DNA of 25,588 nucleotides from an uncultured Veillonellaceae bacterium (lineage in GTDB: Bacteria; Bacillota; Negativicutes; Veillonellales; Dialisteraceae), in the NCBI GenBank assembly GCA_958439155.1, contig CAUBUJ010000003.1, positions 1-25,588 on the forward strand, in the 5' to 3' direction. The position numbers were made by a program, and so were the translations under genes. Below are positions 1 to 6,256 of this stretch, one piece after another; within the stretch, counting starts at the first letter, position 1; each line of letters starts with the position of its first letter. The notes under the pieces were generated by a model. It searched no databases, had not been told where the DNA came from, and worked only from the letters and a program-made list of their open reading frames with translations.

Positions 1-113
1 GGAAGCAGCAAACATGGGCAGTCAAATATTTTACCGAGAAAAACTTGACACATACGCGAGAAAGTGCGGGGCGGATTGTTAGTGGAGGATATGGTATAAT
101 GGACTTGAGTCAT
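1..113 (-). CDS. Partial ORF running off the left edge, possibly a transposase N-terminus
   Basis: An ATG at position 113 (minus) opens 37 stop-free codons that continue past the window edge. An AAAGGAG ribosome binding site (121-127) lies 7 bases upstream. The protein begins MTQVHYTISSTNNPPRTFS. A short polar Ser/Asn-rich start before a hydrophobic stretch is loosely reminiscent of IS30-family transposases, but I cannot confirm homology from 37 residues. The binding site and start codon are both buried in a long inverted repeat (108-169), an arrangement known in some insertion sequences, where it limits translation of read-through transcripts. Coding status rests mainly on the ribosome binding site and the open frame. 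Confidence 0.4.
   Translation of the reverse strand, partial: MTQVHYTISSTNNPPRTFSRMCQVFLGKIFDCPCLLL
92..100 (+). promoter_or_regulatory. Extended -10 promoter on the plus strand
   Basis: TGGTATAAT is a perfect extended -10 element (TGn before TATAAT). No good -35 lies 17 bases upstream; the TTGACA at 45-50 is far too distant. Extended -10 promoters can work without a -35. The predicted transcription start, about 106-107, coincides with the base of the hairpin at 108-169. Confidence 0.45.
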
Positions 114-173
114 GATGTTTCTCCTTTCGATTGGTGTGGTAGCTATATCTTAAGGGAGCCATCATGACTTTTT
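107..173 (+). ncRNA. Candidate hairpin antisense RNA over the start of the left-edge ORF
   Basis: A plus-strand transcript starting near 107 would be one long hairpin. AGTCATGATG (108-117) pairs perfectly with CATCATGACT (160-169). CTCCTTT (121-127) pairs with AAGGGAG (152-158) with one wobble. The 24-base loop is followed by TTTTT (169-173), giving terminator-like geometry. The RNA would be about 67 nt and fully complementary to the ribosome binding site and start codon of the minus-strand ORF. That resembles in outline RNA-OUT of IS10, a short stem-loop antisense RNA blocking transposase translation. Promoter, hairpin and T-run are visible; expression and function are inference. The structure could instead act only in the minus-strand mRNA. 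Confidence 0.35.
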
Positions 174-208
174 CAATACCTATCTATTTGTTGCATTTCA
201 TCTTACCA

Positions 209-247
209 TCAACCGCTTTTTAAACGTTCCCAATATTGAATCATCAT
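209..247 (-). CDS. Possible 12-codon ORF or stump of an interrupted gene
   Basis: Directly after the phosphoribosyltransferase, AAAGGAG (251-257) overlaps that gene's stop codon and leads to two adjacent ATGs at 247 and 244. The frame reads MMIQYWERLKSG, then TGA. Such a tight, translation-coupled start would normally open a full gene. This one may be the first codons of a downstream gene cut off by insertion or deletion, a tiny peptide, or chance. No function can be assigned. Confidence 0.2.
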   Translation of the reverse strand: MMIQYWERLKSG

Positions 248-255
248 AGTCTCCT

Positions 256-819
256 TTAATTGTTCTCACATTTGGATGAAGGGAAAAGAGGCAGGTCTGC
301 CAGGGTGGTAATATCTTTCCGTCCGATCGCTTCCCCTTCGGCGAGGATAGCCGCTTTGCCGCAGACTTCAGCGCCTGCGAGGCGCGCCAGTTTTTCCAGC
401 GCCGCGATGGATTCGCCCGTGCTGATCACGTCGTCCACAAGGAGCACTTTTTTGCCGCGGATCCGGTCGATATCCTCATCCTGGAGGCAGAGGATCTGCT
501 CTCCTTTGGTCGTGATGGAGCGGTCCTTCACAATGAGAGGACGCGACATATAGGCTTTCACCGATTTTCTCGCCACAATGTACCGGCTCTGTCCCTTCTG
601 CCGGGCCATTTCTTCCGCCAGAGGAATTCCCTTTGCTTCCGCAGTCATGAAGTAATCCACAGAAGGAACTCTTTTCAGCAGCTCCGCCGCGGATTTCACC
701 ACAATTTCCACATCACCGAGAATAACAAAGCTCGCAATGGCTGTTGTATCGGAAATATCCATAATTTCCAATTTTCTTGTGCACCCAGCTGCATGCAGCT
801 CATACCAGCGTTTTTCCAA
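256..819 (-). CDS. Phosphoribosyltransferase, adenine-PRT-like
   Basis: This 187-residue protein is of the type I phosphoribosyltransferase family. The PRPP-binding loop VLLVDDVISTGES is at residues 125-137, and TAEAKGIPLAEE (59-70) resembles the EARG region of adenine phosphoribosyltransferases. Such enzymes convert a purine base plus PRPP to the nucleotide in the cytoplasm (salvage). I place the start at the TTG at 819: AAAGGCGG lies 7-8 bases upstream and family similarity begins there, whereas the longer frame to 927 adds an unlike basic segment. It appears to be a single gene: the neighbouring reductase ends in a terminator before it. Substrate is uncertain; similar Firmicutes proteins are often labelled apt without proof. 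Confidence 0.8.
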   Translation of the reverse strand: MEKRWYELHAAGCTRKLEIMDISDTTAIASFVILGDVEIVVKSAAELLKRVPSVDYFMTAEAKGIPLAEEMARQKGQSRYIVARKSVKAYMSRPLIVKDRSITTKGEQILCLQDEDIDRIRGKKVLLVDDVISTGESIAALEKLARLAGAEVCGKAAILAEGEAIGRKDITTLADLPLFPSSKCENN

Positions 820-864
820 TTGAGCACCGCCTTTACCATAGATTGATATATTTTCAATGACAAA

Positions 865-877
865 TTGTATTATACAA
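865..877. promoter_or_regulatory. Palindrome over the -10 of the phosphoribosyltransferase gene
   Basis: TTGTAT-T-ATACAA is a perfect inverted repeat with 6-base arms. On the minus strand it contains TATAAT (874 to 869), a good -10 about 50 bases upstream of the TTG start. The spacer region upstream is GC-rich and I see no good -35, so the promoter may be weak or activator-dependent. The palindrome could be an operator. It lacks the CCGAAC core of a PurR box. Confidence 0.35.
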
Positions 878-959
878 CGGGCCCGGCGCGGCGGGACAGA
901 AGAAATATATAGCAAATAGACATACAAATATACTCGTTTTTTATAAGACCCATAGACAG

Positions 960-984
960 AAAAAAGCCCCCTCTCAAGGAGACT
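960..984 (-). terminator. Rho-independent terminator after the flavocytochrome gene
   Basis: On the minus strand AGTCTCC pairs with GGGGGCT (7 pairs, two G-U, 6-base loop), followed by six T. It begins 9 bases after the stop codon at 993. Confidence 0.6.
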
Positions 985-992
985 TTCCTTCT

Positions 993-2300
993 TTACATGG
1001 AAAAACGTTCGCTTACGATGCGTCTCTGGGGAATTCCCATGTCCCGCAGAATCCCTTCCACGGTTTTCCGGAGCGGATCAGGCCCGCAGAAGTAGTACCG
1101 CGCCCGCTCTTTGGCAATGCCGCTCTGGGCCAGCGCTTCTTCTGCCGCCTCTTTCGTAATGCGCCCATGGCGGCAGGGATAGTCCTCATCCCGTGACAAA
1201 ATGGGATAGAACGTGAAATGGGGCATCTCTTCCTGCCAGACCTGCCATTCCTTCCGGGCAATCAGATCCTTCCGGTTTTTCGCGCACCACAGGAGAAGAA
1301 TTTCTCTGGAAGGCTGCTTTTTCTCGTAATAACGAAGCATGGACAGCATGGGTGTAATGCCCACGCCGCCTGCGATCAGGACGAGCGGTTCTTCTTCCGG
1401 GTAGAGGAGCGGGCTGAAACGGCCGTAAGGACCGTCAATCCGGGCCTGGCTGCCGGGGCGGACCTCTCTCACCTTTTCGGTCCAGTCTCCCGCGGCGCGG
1501 ATGGTCATGGAAAGAGAAGCGTCCCGGCCCGGCGAAGAAGAGAAGGAAAAAGGATGAGACTCTCTGGACAGAGCCGGATCCTCAATCTGAAGGAAGCCAA
1601 ATTGTCCCGGTTTGTAGGCGAAAGGCCCCCTGTTAGGCGCCATGACAAGGGTAGTCATGGAGTCATTTTCCGGAATCACTTTGGCAATGGTGAAGGATTT
1701 TCCCTTCCGCAGCCATTCATGCCAGACAAAACAGCCTATGCCCAAAGCGGCATACAGCGCGAGCAGAGTACCGCTCCAGGGATTCTTCATGAACGGCTTG
1801 AAGAGCACATGGAGAAACATCAAGACCACGGCCAGCGCCATGAAACGGTGGAGCACAAGCTGCGTGTCATACCGTCCCCAAACGGCGCGGGCTCCTTTTT
1901 TCTTTCCCCATGCCACGCGGCCTGAAAGGAAAACCACAGCGGAAAGTCCGAGAAGGACAAAAAGAAGCAGCGCCAGATCCCCCGTATGAAGCGGACGGAA
2001 CCGGAAGGCACCGCCATGGATGAGCATTTTGTGCGCCGCCGCGAGGAGAATCGCAAAGCCCGCGGCGATGCCGTGGAAACGGATCAGACGGTCCAGGCCG
2101 AAGACCCGTTCAATCACCGGGACCCGCGCTGCCAGAATGAGCTGGGCGCACATCATCGTATAGGCAGCGCAGCCAAGGGCGATCGGCAAAAGCGCGCCGG
2201 CCCGGCCAAAGCGGGCAGGATTTCCTGCATAAACCGAAAGAATCAAAAGAACCGGAGCCAGAACGTAGAGAATGATCCAGCCCCATTTTTCCCAATGCAT
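993..2300 (-). CDS. Ferric-reductase-like membrane flavocytochrome
   Basis: This 435-residue protein joins an N-terminal ferric-reductase-like membrane domain (residues about 8-195, several hydrophobic helices) to a ferredoxin-NADP-reductase-type half. Four histidines are spaced as heme ligands: H76 and H90 in one helix, H151 and H164 in a later one. The flavin motif HPFS is at 249-252, GPYG at 290-293, the NAD(P) motif AGGVGITP at 310-317 and CGPDP near 407. The family moves electrons from cytoplasmic NAD(P)H through FAD and heme across the membrane, often to ferric iron; the acceptor here is unknown. The ATG at 2300 sits 8 bases from AGGAAAGG, whereas the ATG at 2306 would be only 2 bases away. 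It follows the hydrolase gene at 2362 but a strong terminator intervenes. Confidence 0.85.
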   Translation of the reverse strand: MHWEKWGWIILYVLAPVLLILSVYAGNPARFGRAGALLPIALGCAAYTMMCAQLILAARVPVIERVFGLDRLIRFHGIAAGFAILLAAAHKMLIHGGAFRFRPLHTGDLALLLFVLLGLSAVVFLSGRVAWGKKKGARAVWGRYDTQLVLHRFMALAVVLMFLHVLFKPFMKNPWSGTLLALYAALGIGCFVWHEWLRKGKSFTIAKVIPENDSMTTLVMAPNRGPFAYKPGQFGFLQIEDPALSRESHPFSFSSSPGRDASLSMTIRAAGDWTEKVREVRPGSQARIDGPYGRFSPLLYPEEEPLVLIAGGVGITPMLSMLRYYEKKQPSREILLLWCAKNRKDLIARKEWQVWQEEMPHFTFYPILSRDEDYPCRHGRITKEAAEEALAQSGIAKERARYYFCGPDPLRKTVEGILRDMGIPQRRIVSERFSM

Positions 2301-2322
2301 AGACATTTCCTTTCCTCACGAA

Positions 2323-2353
2323 GAAAAGCGCAGTCACTATGCCTGCGCTTTTC
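2323..2353 (-). terminator. Strong terminator hairpin between hydrolase and flavocytochrome genes
   Basis: GAAAAGCGCAG (2323-2333) pairs perfectly with CTGCGCTTTTC (2343-2353): an 11-bp stem and 9-base loop with built-in A and T tracts. It starts 9 bases after the hydrolase stop and lies just upstream of the flavocytochrome start. The flavocytochrome therefore needs read-through, or a promoter I cannot identify in the 61-base gap. Confidence 0.75.
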
Positions 2354-2361
2354 CAGAATGC

Positions 2362-3033
2362 TTATTTTTCCAGCGTCAGTTCTCCCCCTGCGGGAACGAT
2401 ATGAACGGCAACGCCTTGTTCCTCAGCCAGCGCTTCAAAAGCAGCCGGATCCTGTCCGATCACAGGCCAGGTATTGTAGTGAACAGGAATGACCCGTTTC
2501 GCCTGGAGAAGGAGAGCCGCTTTCACCGCGTCATCCGGCCCCATGGTGTAATTGTCGCCGATGGGAAGCACCGCGTAATCAATATCCGCTTTCTCCCCGA
2601 TAAGCTTCATATCGCCGAAGAGCGCCGTGTCCCCCGCGTAATACACATTGACGCCGGAAGTAAACTGGATGAGAAAACCGCAGGCCACACCGCCGGCCAC
2701 GCCCGAGCTGTGCAGCGCCGGCACCATGGTCACTTTCCCAAAAGGCAGCTTCACTGTCCCGCCAAGATTCATCGGATAGAAATGGGTCACTTCCTTCGAG
2801 AAAAGGCCGATCACTTCCGGAATGGCGATCACTGCCGCCCCGGTGCGGCGCGCAATGGCGTCAGCATCGCCGAAATGGTCAGCATGGGCGTGGGAGAGCA
2901 GAATATAATCGCAGGATACGTCCCCGGCCGCAATGGCCGCCTTGTCATTTCCCGTCAGAAATGGATCAAAAAGAAGTTTCTCTTTCCCTGTATCAATCAA
3001 AAAGCAGGCATGTCCATAATAAGTAAATGTCAT
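2362..3033 (-). CDS. Metal-dependent hydrolase, UPF0173 (metallo-beta-lactamase fold)
   Basis: This 223-residue protein begins MTFTYYGHACFLID, the usual opening of UPF0173 proteins (YtkL type). The metal-binding HxHxDH motif is at residues 48-53 (HAHADH), and further metal-ligand candidates include the Asp in YYAGDTAL and the His in PVHYNTW. The length is normal and no signal peptide is seen. The physiological substrate of the family is not settled. Two ATGs are adjacent (3036 and 3033); the second is 7 bases from AAAGGAGG and matches the family start. It is followed by its own terminator (2323-2353). Confidence 0.85.
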   Translation of the reverse strand: MTFTYYGHACFLIDTGKEKLLFDPFLTGNDKAAIAAGDVSCDYILLSHAHADHFGDADAIARRTGAAVIAIPEVIGLFSKEVTHFYPMNLGGTVKLPFGKVTMVPALHSSGVAGGVACGFLIQFTSGVNVYYAGDTALFGDMKLIGEKADIDYAVLPIGDNYTMGPDDAVKAALLLQAKRVIPVHYNTWPVIGQDPAAFEALAEEQGVAVHIVPAGGELTLEK

Positions 3034-3085
3034 CATAACCCCTCCTTTGGATCACAACGCAGCAATGGATGGAAATGCTCTCCCT

Positions 3086-3106
3086 GCCCGGCAGATCGCT
3101 GCGGGC
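3086..3106. other. Stable hairpin in the leader of the UPF0173 gene
   Basis: GCCC (3086-3089) pairs with GGGC (3103-3106) and GCAG (3091-3094) with CTGC (3099-3102), with one bulged base and the loop ATCG. On the minus strand it lies about 50 bases upstream of the start codon. It has no T-run, so it is not a terminator. Whether it regulates anything is unknown. Confidence 0.35.
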
Positions 3107-3175
3107 AAGACCGCCTTTCCATGACTTTTCTTAGTCTGCTTCTATTATACTATACAGAAGTGCCGCGGGAGAGGA

Positions 3176-4120
3176 CTACCGGCCAAGAATGAAATTCTGC
3201 ACAATCTCTGTATAGGCCCTGGGATTGGCAGAAAATTCCGCCGCGTGCCCTGCCCCTTCGAAAATGCGGATTTCCTTCCGGGAGGCGCTGCTGGCGCTGC
3301 CCAACATCTCTGCCGCATCAGGCGGCACGAGCCTGTCGGCTCCGCCATGGAGAAAGAGCGTCGGCGCCGCTGACTTTGTCACCGCTTCTACCGGCTCAAT
3401 ATCCCGCAGGAGATGCCCTGTATGGGCGAACATCGCTGCCTGGAAGAATGGATTCACCAGGTCCATGCTGAGAAGGAGACGGTCATCCCCGGACCAGTCA
3501 TAAATTTTTTCTTTTGCAAGCGACATAAGGTCTGCATAAGAACTGTCAGCGATGACAAACGAAAGGGTCTGTCCCCGTTCCGTGCCGCTGTAGAGAAGGG
3601 ACATGGCCGCGCCGAGAGAAATGCCGTGAAGTCCGACAAGCACCGATGGATCCCGCGCTTCCAGCCAGTCCATCCAGGAGTCCATATCGTCCATTTCTTT
3701 CATGCCCCACATAGTATGGGCGCCGCCGCTCTCGCCGTGACCCCGCTGGTCAATGAGGAGCACATTGTACCCCATGCGGCGGTATAGGGGAACAAGGGGC
3801 AGACACATGGTGCGGTTTGAATAGAGACCATGCAGGAGAACGACCGTCTTGTGGGAAGGATTGGGATTTTTCGCATACGTTCCCGCCAGAACTGTCCCGT
3901 CTTTCGAAGAGACTTCCACCGCTTCCCAGCCGTACCGTTTTTCCGCGCCGTGGACCTGCTGCAGGTCTCCTGACTCGTCGCGGATACCGAGAATCAAGTT
4001 CCACGGAGAATTGATGAGCCGCTCATAGGCAGCGTTTCCTATATAAAAGCCGGCGCCTGCCGCGAGAAGGATGCCGAGCAGGCAGAGTGCTTTGATGCAG
4101 TGCCAGAGAAAATGAAACAT
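3176..4120 (-). CDS. Membrane-anchored alpha/beta hydrolase
   Basis: This 314-residue protein has an N-terminal membrane helix or uncleaved signal (residues about 8-31), then an alpha/beta hydrolase domain. The oxyanion HG is at 97-98, DQRGHGESGG at 124-133, the nucleophile elbow GISLG at 166-170 (Ser168), a candidate acid Asp in GGADRLVP (about 259) and the catalytic His in GAGHAAEF (about 288). The full triad suggests an active serine hydrolase (esterase, lipase or peptidase-like) facing outward if anchored by the N-terminus. Substrate cannot be told. The start has AAAGGAG 5 bases upstream and its own promoter at 4165-4194. No clear terminator separates it from the UPF0173 gene 140 bases downstream. 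Confidence 0.82.
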   Translation of the reverse strand: MFHFLWHCIKALCLLGILLAAGAGFYIGNAAYERLINSPWNLILGIRDESGDLQQVHGAEKRYGWEAVEVSSKDGTVLAGTYAKNPNPSHKTVVLLHGLYSNRTMCLPLVPLYRRMGYNVLLIDQRGHGESGGAHTMWGMKEMDDMDSWMDWLEARDPSVLVGLHGISLGAAMSLLYSGTERGQTLSFVIADSSYADLMSLAKEKIYDWSGDDRLLLSMDLVNPFFQAAMFAHTGHLLRDIEPVEAVTKSAAPTLFLHGGADRLVPPDAAEMLGSASSASRKEIRIFEGAGHAAEFSANPRAYTEIVQNFILGR

Positions 4121-4164
4121 ACCTCTCCTTTCTGACCTGGGGAAATGCCCGTCGAATTTGGTAT

Positions 4165-4194
4165 ACTATATCATTTTCTTCTAAGGCTGTGCAA
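4165..4194 (-). promoter_or_regulatory. Promoter of the alpha/beta hydrolase gene
   Basis: Minus strand: TTGCAC (4194-4189), an 18-base spacer, TATAGT (4170-4165). The start codon is 45 bases downstream of the -10. Confidence 0.55.
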
Positions 4195-4247
4195 TAAAGA
4201 AACATTAAATTCCCCTATGCCCCAGAGGCATTTCTTCACAGAAACAG

Positions 4248-4278
4248 AAAAAACTGCTCCCATGAGGAAGCAGTTTTT
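4248..4278 (-). terminator. Terminator of the amt-glnK operon
   Basis: On the minus strand AAAAACTGCTTCC pairs with GGGAGCAGTTTTTT across the loop TCAT. The stem is about 12 bp and ends in six T. It lies 24 bases after the glnK stop. Confidence 0.85.
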
Positions 4279-4301
4279 CATCCATAAAACAGGAAACCAG
4301 G

Positions 4302-4670
4302 TCACGGCTTGTTGTCAATGATCGCCGCGCCGCCTCTTTCGCCGGTACGGATCTTCACCGCCGTAAAGAGTTCGGAAACGAAGATTTTCCCGTCCCCTAC
4401 ATGGCCTGTATTGCAGACGCCGCGGATGCATTCAATGAGCTTGTCCAGAGGTGTCTCATAAATGACGATTTCAATTTTGAGCTTCGGCAGAAGGTTCACC
4501 GGAAGGACGCTCCCGCGGTACACTTCCGTCTGCCCCCGGGTAAGGCCGCAGCCGTATACGTCGCTCACGGTCATCCCGGTGACGCCGATCGCATAGAGGG
4601 CGTCTTTCAGTTCATCCAGCTTTTCTGTGCGGATGATCGCTTCTACTTTGTATATTTTCTGTTCATCCAT
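4302..4670 (-). CDS. glnK: P-II nitrogen regulatory protein
   Basis: This 122-residue P-II protein is of normal length. The T-loop (about residues 37-55) ends TEVYRG with Tyr51 at the position uridylylated in proteobacterial GlnB/GlnK; whether it is modified here is unknown. The B-loop TGHVGDGKIFV and the C-terminal IRTGERG are also present. P-II trimers sense ATP/ADP and 2-oxoglutarate and bind partner proteins, typically plugging the Amt channel when nitrogen is plentiful. The gene starts 14 bases after the amt stop, with AAGGAGG overlapping that stop, so the two are co-translated. I use glnK rather than glnB because of the amt linkage. Confidence 0.93.
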   Translation of the reverse strand: MDEQKIYKVEAIIRTEKLDELKDALYAIGVTGMTVSDVYGCGLTRGQTEVYRGSVLPVNLLPKLKIEIVIYETPLDKLIECIRGVCNTGHVGDGKIFVSELFTAVKIRTGERGGAAIIDNKP

Positions 4671-4684
4671 AGTAAGCTTCCTCC

Positions 4685-5992
4685 TTAGAACTTATTATAC
4701 GCCCGTTCGCCGTGTTCAATCACGTCCAGGCCCTGCGCTTCTTCCGACGGGGTCGCCCGGAGCTGCATCACAGCGCCGACCAGTTTAATGAGAATAGCAG
4801 TGATGACTACCGCCATGACAATGCCGGTAACAATACCGGTGATCTGAGGAATCATCTGCGCCGGGTTGCCGTAGAGGAGGCCGTCCGCGCCGGCTTCATT
4901 GATGGTCTTTGTGCAGAAGACGCCGGTCATCAGCGCCCCCCAGACGCCGCCCATGCCGTGGCATCCGAATACGTCAAGAGAATCATCATATTTGAATTTA
5001 TTTTTCACATAAGAGATGAAGAAGTAGGAAATGCAGGGAGTGGTCAGTCCGATGAAGAAAGCCGCGCCGCTTGTGACGAAGCCTGCTGCCGGGGTAATGC
5101 CTACGAGGCCGGCGATAATGCCGGTCATAAAGCCGACGGTAGTCACTTTATGATGGATCGCTTTATCAAGAATCGCCCATACCAGGCCGGCAGTGCAGGA
5201 AGCGATGCCTGTATTGCCGAGGGCCTGCGCCATGAGAGAAGAGGAAGTAAGGCCCGCGCCGGAATTGAATCCGAACCAGCCAAGCCAGAGGAAGCTGGCG
5301 CCGATGATCACATAAGGAACATTGTGGGGACGGATGGAAGCGGTGCCGAAATCATGACGGCGGCCGATAAGGAGCGCCGCAGTAAGAGCAGAGAAGCCGG
5401 ACGTAATATGAATGACTGTGCCGCCGGCAAAGTCAAGAGCGCCCATATCGCGGATGAAGCCGCCTACGCCCCAGACCATGTGGCACATCGGGTCATACAC
5501 GAGAGTGCCCCAGAGGAAAATGAAGAGGCAGTACGCTGGGAAACGGGTCCGTTCTACGATACCGCCGCTCACGATGGCCGGCGTCAGAATGGCGAAAGCC
5601 ATCTGGAACATGCAGAAGAGAATCGCCGGAATGGTTTCGGAATAATCCGCGTTCGCTTCCATACCGACGCCGGAGAGGAAGGCCCAGTCAAGATTGCCGA
5701 TGACGCCGCCCACATCCGGGCCGAACGACAGGGAATACCCGAAGAGGAACCACTGTACCGTAAAGATCGCCAGACAGATGAAGGACATCATCATGGTGTT
5801 GATCGTATTCTTCCGGCGCACCAGGCCGCCGTAGAAAATCCCCACGGCCGGGGTCATAATGAGGACGAGCAGCGTGGAAACCGCCACATAGGACATGTCG
5901 CCTGCCGACAATTTTGAAGTGTCATCTGCCGCCATTGCCGCCGCCGGCATGAGCGCCAGCATGGCTGCAGACCATAACGCGGATACTTTCAT
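4685..5992 (-). CDS. amt: Ammonium transporter Amt
   Basis: This 435-residue protein carries an N-terminal signal sequence (residues 1-21, ending AMA) and about eleven membrane helices, normal for Amt/MEP/Rh channels. Diagnostic stretches are DFAGGTVIHITSGFSAL, with the first pore histidine, and DVFGCHGMGGVWG, with the second. It carries ammonium across the cytoplasmic membrane and is normally gated by the P-II protein encoded just downstream. AAAGGAG lies 8 bases before the ATG. The roughly 200-base leader contains two hairpins downstream of a strong promoter (6202-6230), so expression may be controlled there as well as by nitrogen supply. Confidence 0.95.
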   Translation of the reverse strand: MKVSALWSAAMLALMPAAAMAADDTSKLSAGDMSYVAVSTLLVLIMTPAVGIFYGGLVRRKNTINTMMMSFICLAIFTVQWFLFGYSLSFGPDVGGVIGNLDWAFLSGVGMEANADYSETIPAILFCMFQMAFAILTPAIVSGGIVERTRFPAYCLFIFLWGTLVYDPMCHMVWGVGGFIRDMGALDFAGGTVIHITSGFSALTAALLIGRRHDFGTASIRPHNVPYVIIGASFLWLGWFGFNSGAGLTSSSLMAQALGNTGIASCTAGLVWAILDKAIHHKVTTVGFMTGIIAGLVGITPAAGFVTSGAAFFIGLTTPCISYFFISYVKNKFKYDDSLDVFGCHGMGGVWGALMTGVFCTKTINEAGADGLLYGNPAQMIPQITGIVTGIVMAVVITAILIKLVGAVMQLRATPSEEAQGLDVIEHGERAYNKF

Positions 5993-6085
5993 TGTAAAAT
6001 CTCCTTTTCAACTAAAAAATTCCCATGAACCGAAACGGATCTATTCTCTCCTTATGCTCCCCCTTCCGGCTTCCTGCAAAAGAAA

Positions 6086-6116
6086 GAGGCTGATCCCCTG
6101 GACAGAAATCAGCCTC
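6086..6116 (-). other. Second hairpin in the amt leader
   Basis: GAGGCTGAT (6086-6094) pairs perfectly with ATCAGCCTC (6108-6116), a 9-bp stem and 13-base loop. On the minus strand it is followed by TTTCTTTTG, a poor but possible termination tract. It lies about 95-125 bases upstream of the amt start. Confidence 0.5.
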
Positions 6117-6138
6117 ATCACTTCTCTATGCAGTTGAC

Positions 6139-6182
6139 GTAAAGAAAAAGCCTCCCGCAACGGAAGGCTTCCTTGTCTTTAC
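6139..6182 (-). terminator. Terminator hairpin between the TonB receptor gene and amt
   Basis: On the minus strand AAGCCTTCCG pairs with CGGGAGGCTT around the loop TTG, followed by TTTTTC. The outer segments GTAAAGA and TCTTTAC also pair, giving a stem of 40-odd bases. It lies 75 bases past the receptor stop, but also downstream of the promoter at 6202-6230, so it would fall inside the amt leader as well. Confidence 0.8.
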
Positions 6183-6201
6183 AAAATGAACTTATGAAAT
6201 A

Positions 6202-6230
6202 AGTATACACAGCGGGCACTCTTTTTGCAA
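6202..6230 (-). promoter_or_regulatory. Strong promoter reading toward amt
   Basis: Minus strand: TTGCAA (6230-6225), a 17-base spacer, TATACT (6207-6202). Predicted transcription start is near 6195, giving a leader of about 200 bases before amt with two hairpins in it. Confidence 0.65.
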
Positions 6231-6256
6231 GGGGTTCCAGAAAAAATTTATATCCC

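Noticed and set aside
45..100. TTGACA (45-50) and TATAAT (95-100) as one promoter
   Set aside because: The spacing is 44 bases, far beyond the 16-18 needed; only the extended -10 is retained.
4712..5917. Long plus-strand open frame (401 codons) opposite amt
   Set aside because: It is fully antisense to a strongly conserved transporter, has no ribosome binding site and reads as compositionally biased shadow sequence.
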